Shown: positions 7,513 to 16,200 of the stretch, in pieces | How the letters are laid out: each line of letters starts with the position of its first letter | How positions within the stretch are numbered: position 1 is the first letter of the stretch | Origin: an uncultured Bacteroidales bacterium | GTDB taxonomy: Bacteria; Bacteroidota; Bacteroidia; Bacteroidales; P3 | Assembly (NCBI GenBank): GCA_900318175.1 | Contig: ONJQ01000002.1 | Location: 62,001 to 126,000 of the forward strand | DNA: 64,000 nucleotides | Reading direction: 5' to 3' | Made by a program: the position numbers and the translations under genes | Notes under the pieces: model-generated | Told to the model about the DNA's origin: nothing | Databases searched by the model: none | Seen by the model: only the letters and a program-made list of their open reading frames with translations

Positions 7513-9666
7513 ATGGTCACTCACGTAATCAACACGCACCGCACCCCCCGTTTCCCGCTCCGCCGCACGCGGGTTCTCCTTCCCTTCCTGCTGCTCCTTG
7601 CCCTGCCCGCCGGGAGGGCGGAGGGGCAGACCTTCCCGTTTCAGGACACCACGCTGGGCGTGGCCGAGCGCGTTGAGGACCTGCTGTCGCGCCTGACGCT
7701 CGACGAGAAGCTGAGCATGATGGAGCACCGCAACCCCGCCATCCCCTCCTTAGGGGTGCCGGCCTACAGCTGGTGGAACGAGGCGCTGCACGGCGTGGGG
7801 CGCAACGGGCTGGCAACGGTGTGGCCCATGCCCATAGCGCTGGCGGCCACCTTCAACAGCGGCAAGGTGGAAGAGCTGTTTTCCAACGTGGCCTACGAGG
7901 CACGGAGGAAATACCTTGCCGCCCGCAGCAGCGACACCTGCACAGCCCTGCGGGAGCCGACGGACTACACGGGGCTGACTTTCTTCACGCCCAACATCAA
8001 CATATTCCGCGACCCGCGGTGGGGCCGCGGCATGGAGACCTACGGCGAGGACCCCTACCTCACCGCCCGCATGGGGCTGGCATGCGTGCAGGGCCTACAG
8101 TTTGGCGGACGCCCGGCCCCGGCCTGCGGCGACGCACCCCTGCTGGCGGCGGCATGCCTGAAACATCTGGCCGTGCACAGCGGCCCCGAGGGCATAAGGC
8201 ATGAATTTGACGCCGAGGTGAGCCCGCGCGACCTGTGGACCACCTATCTGCCCGCTTTCGAATACATTGTGAAGCACAGCGACGTGCAGCAGGTGATGTG
8301 TGGCTACAACCGGCTGAACGGCGAGCCCTGCTGCACCAACAACAGCCTGTTGAACAGCATACTGCGCAAACAGTGGCACTACCGCAACCTGATAGTCACC
8401 GACTGCTGGGCACTGAACGACTGCTGGGAGCGCGACACTGTCATTCCGCGCCACAAGACCCACGCCACGGCAGCCCTGACGGCGGCGGCGGCCTTTGGCG
8501 GCGAGGTGGACCTGGAGTGCGGCAGCGGCCTCGCTGCGCTGCGCACCGCGGCGGACTCCGGCTATATCAGCGAGATGATAATCAACGAGCATGTGCGTCG
8601 TATCCTCACCACCCGACTGCGCGTGGAGCAGGGACTGCGTCTGCCCGACGGCGGGAGCGACCTGTCGCCCGTCCGCATGGCGGAGGAGAGCACCGTGCTG
8701 CTGCGCAACCAAGGGGTGCTGCCCCTCAAAGCGGGAGCCCGGATCTACCTGTCCGGCCCCAATGCCGAGGACACCCTCATGCCCCTCGGCAACTATAACG
8801 GCACGCCGCAGCACACCGTCAACATCCGCGAGGGGCTGGAGCGGTACTTCACCCTTGTCGACAAACCCTGCAAGGCGGACGTCATCGTCTATGCCGCCGG
8901 CCTCAACCCCCAGCTGGAGGGCGAGGAGCTGCCCGTGGACATGCCCGGTTTCTACAAGGGCGACCGCACGCGCATCGAGCTGCCCGACAACCAGAGCGAG
9001 GAACTGCGCAAGCTGCAGCGCAAACACAAACCGGTGGTGCTGTTGCTGTGCAGCGGCAGTGCCATAGCTTTGGACCGCCACGCCCTGCGCTCCAAAGCCA
9101 TCGTGGCCTGTTGGTACGGCGGCGAGGCCATGGGCGAGGCCGTGGCCCGCACCCTGGCCGGGAAGCACGACCACTTTGGCCGCCTGCCCGTCACCTTCTA
9201 CAAATCGACACAGCAGTTGCCCCCCTTCGAGGACTACAGCATGGCGGGCCGCACCTATAGGTACATGACCGAGGAGCCTCAGTTCCCCTTTGGCTACGGG
9301 CTGAACTATGCCACCTTCAGCCTTGGCAGCCTCCGGCTGCAACAGGACGGCATGGTCACCGGCACCGTAAGCTGCACGGACGCCGTCACCGATTCGGCCA
9401 GCACGGTGGTCCAGGTCTATTTCACCAATCCCGACGACCCGCAGGGACCCCGCAAAACCCTTGTGGGATTCCAGAAAATCAACGTCGGCGCAGGGCAGAC
9501 GGTGCGCTTTGCCATACCGATAGAGTTCGCCTTCTGCCGCCAGTTTGACGAGGCAACAGGGCAGAGCGGCCGCCCCCACACCCGCACACCCCAATTCTAC
9601 GTCGGATTCAGCAGCGCCGATGCCGACCTCACGCCCTTGAACTACATCCCGCTGAATGGGTTTTAA
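7513..9666 (+). CDS. Secreted glycoside hydrolase family 3 (beta-glucosidase/beta-xylosidase type)
   Basis: This 717-residue exo-acting glycosidase probably releases beta-linked glucose, xylose or arabinose units. The signal peptide (RVLLPFLLLLALPAGRAEGQ) implies export. The GH3 catalytic barrel is visible in YSWWNEALHGVGRNG, DPRWGRGMETYGEDPYLT and VMCGYNRLNGEPCC. The nucleophile aspartate lies in LIVTDCWALND, at about residue 297. The second GH3 domain (YAAGLNPQLEGEELP) and a C-terminal Fn3-like domain follow. The ELHG-type N-terminus is closest to beta-xylosidase-like members, but the substrate cannot be fixed. The frame extends to a TTG at 7459; the ATG at 7513 fits the signal peptide better. 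No SusCD pair is adjacent. Confidence 0.93.
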   Translation: MVTHVINTHRTPRFPLRRTRVLLPFLLLLALPAGRAEGQTFPFQDTTLGVAERVEDLLSRLTLDEKLSMMEHRNPAIPSLGVPAYSWWNEALHGVGRNGLATVWPMPIALAATFNSGKVEELFSNVAYEARRKYLAARSSDTCTALREPTDYTGLTFFTPNINIFRDPRWGRGMETYGEDPYLTARMGLACVQGLQFGGRPAPACGDAPLLAAACLKHLAVHSGPEGIRHEFDAEVSPRDLWTTYLPAFEYIVKHSDVQQVMCGYNRLNGEPCCTNNSLLNSILRKQWHYRNLIVTDCWALNDCWERDTVIPRHKTHATAALTAAAAFGGEVDLECGSGLAALRTAADSGYISEMIINEHVRRILTTRLRVEQGLRLPDGGSDLSPVRMAEESTVLLRNQGVLPLKAGARIYLSGPNAEDTLMPLGNYNGTPQHTVNIREGLERYFTLVDKPCKADVIVYAAGLNPQLEGEELPVDMPGFYKGDRTRIELPDNQSEELRKLQRKHKPVVLLLCSGSAIALDRHALRSKAIVACWYGGEAMGEAVARTLAGKHDHFGRLPVTFYKSTQQLPPFEDYSMAGRTYRYMTEEPQFPFGYGLNYATFSLGSLRLQQDGMVTGTVSCTDAVTDSASTVVQVYFTNPDDPQGPRKTLVGFQKINVGAGQTVRFAIPIEFAFCRQFDEATGQSGRPHTRTPQFYVGFSSADADLTPLNYIPLNGF

Positions 9667-9685
9667 ATATGTGGATTTTTTTTAG

Positions 9686-9693
9686 TATCTTTG
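9686..9693 (+). promoter_or_regulatory. -7 box upstream of the 9757 operon
   Basis: TATCTTTG followed by CAAAT, 20 nt after the GH3 stop codon. It indicates an independent promoter for the three-gene run that follows; no clear -33 element is present. Confidence 0.6.
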
Positions 9694-9713
9694 CAAATCA
9701 AATAAAATAACCT

Positions 9714-9732
9714 TGGCGGAAGCCCTCCGCCA
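9714..9732 (+). promoter_or_regulatory. Leader hairpin before the 9757 gene
   Basis: TGGCGG (9714-9719) pairs with CCGCCA (9727-9732) within the predicted leader, 24 nt before the ATG. It resembles the hairpin in the thiamine pyrophosphokinase leader at 16201-16216. Confidence 0.45.
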
Positions 9733-9756
9733 CAAACATCAACAAAACACAACACT

Positions 9757-10458
9757 ATGAAGAAACAAGACTGGCTCGTCATCCTTATTGTGGTCATTGT
9801 ATTGGCCCCGTTCTTTATTCCCTCCACGGGATTCTTTGCCTGGTTCGAGGCTTCGACCAAGGCTCACCCCTTCATCATGGCATTCTTTAAGTTTGCCATC
9901 CTTGCCACCTTTGGCGAGATGCTGGCCCTGCGCATCCGCGAGGGCGTGTACAACAAGAAGGGCTTCGGCATCGTGCCCCGCATGATGGTGTGGGGATTCT
10001 TAGGCATGTGCATTGCCATGGCCATGATCATCTTCAAGAGTGGCGTGCCCGCATTCCTCGGCGTGATAGGCGGCTGCAGCTGCCCGGCCGAGGTGTTTGC
10101 CGCTCCCGAACTGACATGGGGCAAGGTGGGCGTGGCCTTTGCCGTCAGCGTGCTGATGAACACCATCTTCGCACCCGTCATGATGACCTTCCACAAATGC
10201 ACCGACATCCATATCCTGGAGAACGGCGGCACCGTGCGCGGACTGCTCCGTCCCATGCACATGCGCGACATCTTCGCCAACAAAATCAACTGGGACGTGC
10301 AGTGGAACGTCGTCTTCAAGAAGACCATCCCCCTCTTCTGGTTCCCCGCACACACCATCACCTTCATCCTGCCCCCCACCTTCCAGGTGCTCTTTGCCGC
10401 ACTGCTCGGCGTGGCGCTGGGCCTCATCTTAGCCCTTGCAGGAGGAAGCAAGAAATGA
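9757..10458 (+). CDS. Multi-pass inner-membrane protein of unknown function
   Basis: This 233-residue protein has about five or six hydrophobic segments: residues 7-25, 38-55, 76-93, 95-105, 125-145 and 195-228. A glycine/cysteine-rich turn, IGGCSCPAEVF, lies at about 108-118. The C-terminal pattern (WNVVFKKTIPLFWFP...FILPPTFQ) loosely recalls Mpv17/PMP22 proteins, but I do not claim membership. It begins a three-gene run: its stop overlaps the next start (ATGA), and the third gene overlaps the second. Function is unknown; co-translation with an outer-membrane porin suggests an envelope role. Confidence 0.8.
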   Translation: MKKQDWLVILIVVIVLAPFFIPSTGFFAWFEASTKAHPFIMAFFKFAILATFGEMLALRIREGVYNKKGFGIVPRMMVWGFLGMCIAMAMIIFKSGVPAFLGVIGGCSCPAEVFAAPELTWGKVGVAFAVSVLMNTIFAPVMMTFHKCTDIHILENGGTVRGLLRPMHMRDIFANKINWDVQWNVVFKKTIPLFWFPAHTITFILPPTFQVLFAALLGVALGLILALAGGSKK

Positions 10459-11645
10459 AAAAAAGCCTGCTCTTAATCGGATTACTCGGAATAGCCGGAG
10501 CACTCCAAGCCCAAGAAGGCTTCACCTTCAGCTTCCACGGCTTCGTCAACCCCCACTACTATGCCGACAGCCGCAGCGTCGTCGGCGGGCGCGAGGACAT
10601 GATGCTCTTCTACCCCAAGCCCATCGTCCGCGACAGCCTTGGCCGCGACATCAACGACGGCTGGCAGGCCAACATGCTGGCCATCACCGCAAGGCTGAAT
10701 GTAAAAATCACCGGCCCCGACATGCTGGGTGCAAAGACCTCGGCCTTTGTCGAAGGCGACTTCACCGGCAGCACCAACGCCACCATCGACAACCTGCGTC
10801 TGCGCCACGCCTACTTCACCCTCGACTGGGGTCGTCACCGCCTCCTTGCCGGGCAATACTGGTACGCCATGGTCGTCCACGAAATCATGCCCATGACCAA
10901 CCCCCTCAACATGGGGGCCCCCTTCCACTGCTATGCCCGCCAGCCGCAGGTGCGCTACGAATACCGTCTCGGCAGCCTCGAAGCCGTCGCCGTGGCGCAA
11001 TGGCAGCTCGACAACATGAGCCAGGGGCTATTGAACGGAACACCCGCCTCTTCCACCCTGTTTGCCCGGCATGGCATAATGCCCGAACTCAATGCCCAGT
11101 TGCGCTACCGCACATCCCGGCTGTTCATCGGTGCCGCCGCCAACCTCAAAACCATCCAGCCCGTAGTGCCCGACCCCACACGCACACTCCACCACTCCTT
11201 CACCTGGTCACTCTTCGGCAGCTACCGCTTCGACGGCATTACCGTCAAAGCTCAGACCCTCCTCAACAACAGCCTCTACGAAGGCTGCTCGCTGGGCGGG
11301 TACATACTGGTTCATAAATCAGAAGGTGGCTACTGGACCCGCGACTGGCATTTCAATACCATTTGGTTAGACGTCCAGCGAAACCACGGGCATTGGCGTC
11401 CGGGACTATTCCTGGGCTATGCCAAAAGAAGCGACATCGTCAGTCCTACCGAAGACATGATGCCATTCGATGTCCTTGGGCGTGGAGCAGACCTACTGCA
11501 ACTCTGGCGCATCCAGCCACGCCTCGCCTACACCACCCAGAAAGGCCTCTCCTTCGTAGGCGAAGCCGAATACACCTATGCAGGCTACTACGACGAACCC
11601 GTGGGCAACCTCCGACTCTCACTAAGTGCCGTCTATGCGTTCTAA
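10455..11645 (+). CDS. Outer-membrane porin-like beta-barrel protein
   Basis: This 396-residue protein has a signal peptide (MKKSLLLIGLLGIAGALQAQ) and a body of alternating hydrophobic/polar strands ending in an aromatic residue (LSLSAVYAF), typical of outer-membrane barrels. GFVNPHYYADSR, FVEGDFTG and LRLRHAYFTLDWGRH resemble DcaP-like porins. Its ATG overlaps the stop of the preceding membrane-protein gene by 4 nt, indicating translational coupling. Its last 11 nt overlap the following PHP gene. An upstream in-frame extension exists, but the signal peptide fixes the start. The substrate is unknown. Confidence 0.82.
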   Translation: MKKSLLLIGLLGIAGALQAQEGFTFSFHGFVNPHYYADSRSVVGGREDMMLFYPKPIVRDSLGRDINDGWQANMLAITARLNVKITGPDMLGAKTSAFVEGDFTGSTNATIDNLRLRHAYFTLDWGRHRLLAGQYWYAMVVHEIMPMTNPLNMGAPFHCYARQPQVRYEYRLGSLEAVAVAQWQLDNMSQGLLNGTPASSTLFARHGIMPELNAQLRYRTSRLFIGAAANLKTIQPVVPDPTRTLHHSFTWSLFGSYRFDGITVKAQTLLNNSLYEGCSLGGYILVHKSEGGYWTRDWHFNTIWLDVQRNHGHWRPGLFLGYAKRSDIVSPTEDMMPFDVLGRGADLLQLWRIQPRLAYTTQKGLSFVGEAEYTYAGYYDEPVGNLRLSLSAVYAF

Positions 11646-12483
11646 CTACCACACCCACTCCTGCTACTGCGACGGCAAAGGCCAACCGCGCGAATACGTC
11701 GAATTCGCTCTCGCCAACGGGTTCACCGCCCTCGGCTTCTCCGGCCATGCCCCGCTGCCGTTCAGCAACACCTTCTCCATCCACAGCGAAGACTACCTCG
11801 CCTACTGCAACGAAGTGCGCGCCCTGAAAGAGGAATACCGCGGCCGCATCGACATCCTCCTCGGCCTGGAGATAGACTACGTGCCGGGCGTGAACGACGA
11901 CTTCCGTCCACTCATCCAACAGGGAGGGCTCGACTACTTCATAGGCGGGGTGCATCTCGTCACCGACCCCGACGACACCCCTTGGCTGCGCAGCCACCCG
12001 TCCGAAGCCGCACAGCGCATCTGGTTCATCGACGGCCCGCGGCAGGAGACCTACGACGAAGGCCTGCAACGAGTCTTCCACGGCGACATACGCCGCGGAG
12101 TCACCGCCTTCTTCCGTCAAACCAACGCCATGATCGAGAGCCAGCGTCCCACCATCGTCGCCCACTTCAACAAGATAGTCATGCACAACCGCGACCGCTA
12201 CTTCTCGGAGCACGACAAATGGTATCTCGACCTCGTCTATGAAACCATCGAACTCATCCGCGAAACAGGCTGCATAGCCGAAGTCAACACCCGCGGCCTT
12301 TACAAAGGGCGTCACTACGACTACTACCCCGCCCGCGACACCCTGCGCCACATGGACGAGCTGGGCATCCCCGTCATCGTCAGCACCGACGCCCACGCCC
12401 CCGAAGACCTGTTGCGCACCGAGGGGGCAGAAGAGTTCCTTGCAGCCATCCACTACCACAACATCGTCACCACCCTGCCATAG
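11635..12483 (+). CDS. PHP-domain phosphatase, HisJ-type histidinol-phosphatase family
   Basis: This 282-residue metal-dependent phosphoesterase begins with the PHP motif NYHTHSCYCDG (metal-binding His6 and His8). It continues with GFTALGFSGHAPLP, LLGLEIDYVPG, FIGGVHLV and a C-terminal STDAH motif. HisJ/HisK-type enzymes dephosphorylate histidinol phosphate in histidine synthesis. No other his gene is present, and the gene is fused by overlap to a porin/membrane-protein pair, so a different phosphate ester is possible. A GTG lies 9 nt upstream, but the ATG at 11635 is preferred. A strong bidirectional terminator follows. Confidence 0.87.
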   Translation: MRSNYHTHSCYCDGKGQPREYVEFALANGFTALGFSGHAPLPFSNTFSIHSEDYLAYCNEVRALKEEYRGRIDILLGLEIDYVPGVNDDFRPLIQQGGLDYFIGGVHLVTDPDDTPWLRSHPSEAAQRIWFIDGPRQETYDEGLQRVFHGDIRRGVTAFFRQTNAMIESQRPTIVAHFNKIVMHNRDRYFSEHDKWYLDLVYETIELIRETGCIAEVNTRGLYKGRHYDYYPARDTLRHMDELGIPVIVSTDAHAPEDLLRTEGAEEFLAAIHYHNIVTTLP

Positions 12484-12530
12484 CATTTCATCCGACCGAT
12501 TCGGGATGAAAGCCACTACATGGAAAAAGA

Positions 12531-12566
12531 AAAAGCATGCACGGAAACTAATCCGTGCATGCTTTT
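12531..12566. terminator. Bidirectional intrinsic terminator
   Basis: A perfect 15-bp stem, AAAAGCATGCACGGA (12531-12545) with TCCGTGCATGCTTTT (12552-12566), has a 6-nt loop. It sits between the convergent PHP and lipoprotein genes and carries A/T tracts on both sides, so it can end transcription in both directions. Confidence 0.92.
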
Positions 12567-12642
12567 CGTTGTGCTTACTGGAAAGGGAATGCGAGCAAGC
12601 AGCATCGAACAAGGGGCTGGGACCCCTGAGCAGGGACGATGC

Positions 12643-13389
12643 TTAGCGTTGCTTCTCCAGCTGGGCGATGAGCGATTCGCGGCTGAAGTCCTCCTCCTGT
12701 TTCCAGTATTTGATGTCGTAGAGATCCATGCCCTTGGGCGTCAACTCATACCAGAATTGATCGCCGTTGGAGAACTGGAGGATTTGGCTCGGCATCTCGA
12801 ACGAGTAGAAGAAATGGAACGACGCGGTGTCGGCGACGCCCTTGTCGTCGGTGCGTACCAAAAGGGTGTCCACAAACTGGTAGGTCAGCTTCTTCTGGGG
12901 GTCGAGATAGGTGCCCGAGAGGGCTTTCAGCTTCCGCTGGAGCAGCAGTTGCTCGTATGCAGCCATGGGGCTGAGGTTGCCGGGGTCATAGAGCCAAAGG
13001 GTGTCGGACTCGGGGTCGTTGGGGCGATGGCAAACGATGATGGTCTGGTCGCCATTGTGCTCCATGACGGCAGTGTCGCCCTCGACGCCTACAGCTGTCC
13101 ACTCCTCAAGGGGGAAGGGCTGGATGATGAAGGTGTCCGCAGAGACTTGGAGGAGGGCAAAGGCAGCGCCGCCCTCGTGCAGCGTGCCACCACGGAAGAT
13201 GTAGAGGTCGGGCTTGTTTGTGACGGTGTCGGAGTGGCCAACAAAGTACTCGTAGCCGTCGAACCAGCAAGTGCCGTCGAAATGAAAGGTAGTGTCGGGT
13301 TCGGGAGCGTTGTTGCAAGCGGTGAACAACAGCATCAGACCGAAGGTGAAGGCGGATAACCGCCGCAGTGTTTTAATGTTCTGTTTCAT
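12643..13389 (-). CDS. Lipoprotein of unknown function
   Basis: This 248-residue protein has a lipoprotein signal (LMLLFTAC, lipidated cysteine near residue 25) followed by a soluble, aspartate- and aromatic-rich domain, with DGTCWFDGYEYFVGHSDTV near the N-terminus. No known domain was recognised. It is the last gene of a minus-strand run of three exported proteins downstream of L-serine dehydratase. The frame extends upstream to 13413; the ATG at 13389 places the signal sequence correctly. A short hairpin (13399-13411) lies 9 nt upstream of that ATG. Confidence 0.78.
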   Translation of the reverse strand: MKQNIKTLRRLSAFTFGLMLLFTACNNAPEPDTTFHFDGTCWFDGYEYFVGHSDTVTNKPDLYIFRGGTLHEGGAAFALLQVSADTFIIQPFPLEEWTAVGVEGDTAVMEHNGDQTIIVCHRPNDPESDTLWLYDPGNLSPMAAYEQLLLQRKLKALSGTYLDPQKKLTYQFVDTLLVRTDDKGVADTASFHFFYSFEMPSQILQFSNGDQFWYELTPKGMDLYDIKYWKQEEDFSRESLIAQLEKQR

Positions 13390-13398
13390 TGTAATAAA

Positions 13399-13411
13399 GC
13401 GGGAAGCCCGC
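13399..13411 (-). promoter_or_regulatory. GC hairpin just upstream of a start codon
   Basis: On the minus strand GCGGG, a 3-nt loop (CTT) and CCCGC form a tight hairpin ending 9 nt before the ATG at 13389. It could affect ribosome access or mRNA stability. Confidence 0.45.
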
Positions 13412-13424
13412 AAGTTTTTAATTA

Positions 13425-14327
13425 TTAATGGTTGTAGTATTGGAATGTGCGTATGTCGATGCGCGTGGGTGACGAGAGGCTGGCGGTGGTGCAGCGGACC
13501 CAGTTGCCGTGGTCATCGTACTCATAGAAGGCCCGGATGGGGTCATGGCCGTCGGTGCCAGAATTGCCCACCACCTGCTCAACCACGCGGCCCAGGCTGT
13601 CGACCCGGGTTGGAGGGGGCAAATGGGCGTGCCATACAATCACTCCATCGCGGTCAGTGGTGGAGACGAGGCTGCCAGTGCTGTCGTACTGGAAGCGCTC
13701 GAAAGAGGCATCGGGCCATGTGCGCCGCAAAAGGTGGCCGGCATCGTCGTAGTCATAGCTGAAACGCGAGCCGTCGGGATAGATGAAACGGGAGAGGTGT
13801 CCCTGACGGTCGTAGTGGAGACGGAAAGTGTGGCGTTTGCCGTCGGGGCCGGTGAGGCGGGCCTTGCAACGGCGGCCATGCCAGGAATAGCTATAGGTGG
13901 TGAGGGTGTGGACGGGGCCGAGCGTGTCCAACTCAACGCCCACGGTGTCCTGCCAGCACTGTTCGCGTATGCGACGACCCAAGCTGTCGTAGTCAAAATG
14001 CAGATGACGCTGGGTCTCGCGGTCGCGATAGTAATAGTCTACACATTTACCCTCAGCGTCGAAGCCCGCCACCGTCTGGGAAACGATGCCGTCGGAGTAT
14101 TCATGGAGGGTGCGCTGGGTGAACAGGGCCACGGGACCCTGGAACAGGTCAGCATAGGTGGTCTGGCGGTTGAAATCATCAGGAAGGTTAGGCAAATAGG
14201 GGAAAGGCACATCCCCGCTGCTGCATGCAGAAAGAAGCATAAGCACAGCAGAGATGACAACAAACCCACGGAGAGCCGAGCGCCTCCCCTTTTGGCAAAA
14301 AGAGTTGAACCGCCTAAGAACAGTCAT
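13425..14327 (-). CDS. Lipoprotein with degenerate RHS/YD-type repeats
   Basis: This 300-residue protein has a lipoprotein signal (VLMLLSACSSG). Its body contains several YD-like repeats: FDYDSLGRRIREQ, LHYDRQGHLSRF, FSYDYDDAGHLLRR and FQYDSTGSLVST. YD repeats form beta-sheet shells in RHS and teneurin proteins. This protein is far too short to form a toxin-encapsulating cage and lacks an RHS core motif and toxin tail, so it is probably a small surface lipoprotein. It lies 5 nt downstream of the 14333 gene on the same strand. Function is unknown. Confidence 0.75.
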   Translation of the reverse strand: MTVLRRFNSFCQKGRRSALRGFVVISAVLMLLSACSSGDVPFPYLPNLPDDFNRQTTYADLFQGPVALFTQRTLHEYSDGIVSQTVAGFDAEGKCVDYYYRDRETQRHLHFDYDSLGRRIREQCWQDTVGVELDTLGPVHTLTTYSYSWHGRRCKARLTGPDGKRHTFRLHYDRQGHLSRFIYPDGSRFSYDYDDAGHLLRRTWPDASFERFQYDSTGSLVSTTDRDGVIVWHAHLPPPTRVDSLGRVVEQVVGNSGTDGHDPIRAFYEYDDHGNWVRCTTASLSSPTRIDIRTFQYYNH

Positions 14328-14332
14328 GCGTG

Positions 14333-14830
14333 CTATTCGGTTAGAGCCTTGGCCACGATGGCAGCCAGTTTGCCTTCGGACTGGGCTTTGATAAGTTTTT
14401 CAGTCAGGGAGCTCTTACCCACAGACTCCTTGTAGGATTCATAGTAGCGCAACATCTCCTCGACGGCGACATTGGCACAGACGATGGGTGCGGTGTCCTT
14501 GTACTGAAGAGCTTGGCGGGTCCAGGCGGCAAGGTAGGCCATAAGGAGTTCGGGTTTCTTGACGTCGGTGAGGTCGGCACTGACGGGGATGCTCACTTCG
14601 GGAGTGCCGGAGAGCCAGCGCACAAGGAAAGAGGAGCACTCCTCGTGCTTGGGATGGTTGAAGGCGGGGTCGGAGGTGAGGAGATAGTTGCAGCAGTTGA
14701 GGATGTCGGTCTCATACTTGGCATAGTCAGAAGGCCACATCTTTTCGGGCAGGATGGGGAGGGAGAATTGCTGCGCGAAAGCCCACTGCGAGGCGAGAAG
14801 GGCTACTGCAAGAAACAGGATTTTTTTCAT
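14333..14830 (-). CDS. Exported protein of unknown function
   Basis: This 165-residue protein begins with a clear signal peptide (MKKILFLAVALLASQWAFAQ). The mature part is helical and contains a cysteine pair (ILNCCNYLL) and a conserved-looking SSFLVRWLSGTPEVSIP segment. No domain was recognised. It starts 30 nt after the L-serine dehydratase stop and ends 5 nt before the YD-repeat lipoprotein gene, so the three are likely one transcript. Confidence 0.75.
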   Translation of the reverse strand: MKKILFLAVALLASQWAFAQQFSLPILPEKMWPSDYAKYETDILNCCNYLLTSDPAFNHPKHEECSSFLVRWLSGTPEVSIPVSADLTDVKKPELLMAYLAAWTRQALQYKDTAPIVCANVAVEEMLRYYESYKESVGKSSLTEKLIKAQSEGKLAAIVAKALTE

Positions 14831-14860
14831 GATTGATAAGAGTTTTGTTTTAACAATGTA

Positions 14861-16051
14861 TTATTCGTCGATAGCGAGACCGCCGAGAGCGGTTTCCTTG
14901 TAAAGGCTTGGGAGGTCGTGGCCGGTGCGGCTCATGGTGCGGACCACCTTGTCGAAAGAGATGATGTGCTTGCCGTCGCTCATCATGGCGTAGATGTTGA
15001 TGTCGAGAGCACGGAGTGCAGCCATGGCGTTGCGCTCAATGCAGGGAATCTGAACCAGGCCGCACATAGGGTCGCAGGTGAGGCCAAGGTTGTGTTCCAT
15101 AGCCATCTCGGCAGCATATTCAATCTGTTGAGGGCTGCCACCGAAAAGCTGGTTGGCGGCGACGGCAGCCATGACACAGGCACTGCCCACTTCGCCCTGG
15201 CAACCCACTTCGGCACCAGAGAGGGAGGCGTTTTCCTTAATGACGTTGGCAAAAAGGGCAGCCGTGGCCATGGCACGCAATATCTCGGTATCGGAAAAGT
15301 TATGGGCTTGCTGAAGATGATAAAGAACCGCAGGGAGGACACCGGAGGAGCCGCAGGTGGGGGCCGTGACGATGTAGCCGCCCACGGCGTTGCGCTCGGA
15401 GGTGGCGAGGGCGTAGGCGATGACAAGGGCGCGGCTTTGGAGCGAAGGCTTGTAGGAGGAGGCCCGGACATAGTATTGGCGGGCTTTGCTGCGCAGGTGG
15501 AGACCGCCGGGGATGACGCCTTCGGCTTGGAGACCCTGACGGATGGTTTCCTGCATGGTGTTCCACATGTCCTGCAAGTAATCCCAGATGGCAGGGCCTT
15601 CGCATTGCTCTACATATTCCCAATAGGTAAGGCCTTCACGCTCGATATAAGGAAGAATCTCGGAAAGAGTGGACATGGAATAGACGTGCTCCTGGGTCTC
15701 GCTGGTGGTCTCATTGGCGAGGGCACCACCGCCGACACTATAGATGGTCCACTGTGCGGTGGAATTGCCGTCGGCATCGAGAGCCTCGAAGTGCATGCCG
15801 TTGGTATGGAAGGGAAGCACCTCGTCGGGCTTCCAGACGATTTCTACAGGGATGGGTGCCGCACCGTCCTGCAAGGCCTTGTCGGTGCGGTGGCCGCGGC
15901 CAGTGGCGGCAAGACTGCCGTAGAGGGTGACACGGATGGTATGAGCCTCAGGGTGGTCGGCCTTGAACTGAAGGGCAGCAGCATGGGGTGCCATGGTGTG
16001 GCTACTGGAGGGTCCGTAGCCTTTGCGATAGATTTTCTTTATTGTTTCCAT
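14861..16051 (-). CDS. sdaA: L-serine ammonia-lyase (iron-sulfur L-serine dehydratase)
   Basis: This 396-residue single-chain enzyme deaminates L-serine to pyruvate and ammonia. The N-terminal domain has the GPSSSHTMAP motif. The C-terminal catalytic domain has TAPTCGSSGVLPAVL, EVGCQGEVGSACVMAA and CDPMCGLVQIPCIERNAM, with cysteines suited to a [4Fe-4S] cluster. The length fits one-polypeptide forms. An extension to 16093 is possible, but METIKKIYRKGYGPSSSHT is the usual N-terminus. A minus-strand -7 box lies at 16146-16153, and a GC hairpin ends 6 nt before the ATG. It is divergent from thiamine pyrophosphokinase. Confidence 0.95.
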   Translation of the reverse strand: METIKKIYRKGYGPSSSHTMAPHAAALQFKADHPEAHTIRVTLYGSLAATGRGHRTDKALQDGAAPIPVEIVWKPDEVLPFHTNGMHFEALDADGNSTAQWTIYSVGGGALANETTSETQEHVYSMSTLSEILPYIEREGLTYWEYVEQCEGPAIWDYLQDMWNTMQETIRQGLQAEGVIPGGLHLRSKARQYYVRASSYKPSLQSRALVIAYALATSERNAVGGYIVTAPTCGSSGVLPAVLYHLQQAHNFSDTEILRAMATAALFANVIKENASLSGAEVGCQGEVGSACVMAAVAANQLFGGSPQQIEYAAEMAMEHNLGLTCDPMCGLVQIPCIERNAMAALRALDINIYAMMSDGKHIISFDKVVRTMSRTGHDLPSLYKETALGGLAIDE

Positions 16052-16057
16052 GTTATG

Positions 16058-16072
16058 GCGGAGAACCTCCGC
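16058..16072 (-). promoter_or_regulatory. GC hairpin 6 nt upstream of the sdaA start
   Basis: On the minus strand GCGGAG, loop GTT, CTCCGC form a 6-bp stem that ends 6 nt before the ATG. This is where a ribosome would first contact the mRNA. Confidence 0.5.
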
Positions 16073-16145
16073 AGGTAATAAGTGGCGACCCATTCATACC
16101 AGTGGCGGTTCGCCGCACCGCACGCCGGTGATTCTTTTGTGGGTG

Positions 16146-16153
16146 CAAAATTA
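16146..16153 (-). promoter_or_regulatory. -7 box of sdaA promoter
   Basis: On the minus strand TAATTTTG (complement of 16146-16153) fits TAnnTTTG, about 95 nt upstream of the sdaA ATG. No convincing -33 element is seen. It is back-to-back with the -7 box for the plus-strand gene. Confidence 0.55.
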
Positions 16154-16184
16154 CGATTTTTTTTCGACATTGGGATTTTTTTTG

Positions 16185-16192
16185 TACTTTTG
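16185..16192 (+). promoter_or_regulatory. -7 box of thiamine pyrophosphokinase promoter
   Basis: TACTTTTG followed by CAG, 45 nt before the ATG at 16238. A T-rich stretch precedes it. No standard -33 TTG is present at 19-21 nt. Confidence 0.65.
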
Positions 16193-16200
16193 CAGCAATT

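Noticed and set aside
13425-14327. RHS toxin or polymorphic toxin system
   Set aside because: The protein is only 300 residues, lacks an RHS core signature and a variable toxin tail, and no immunity gene follows.
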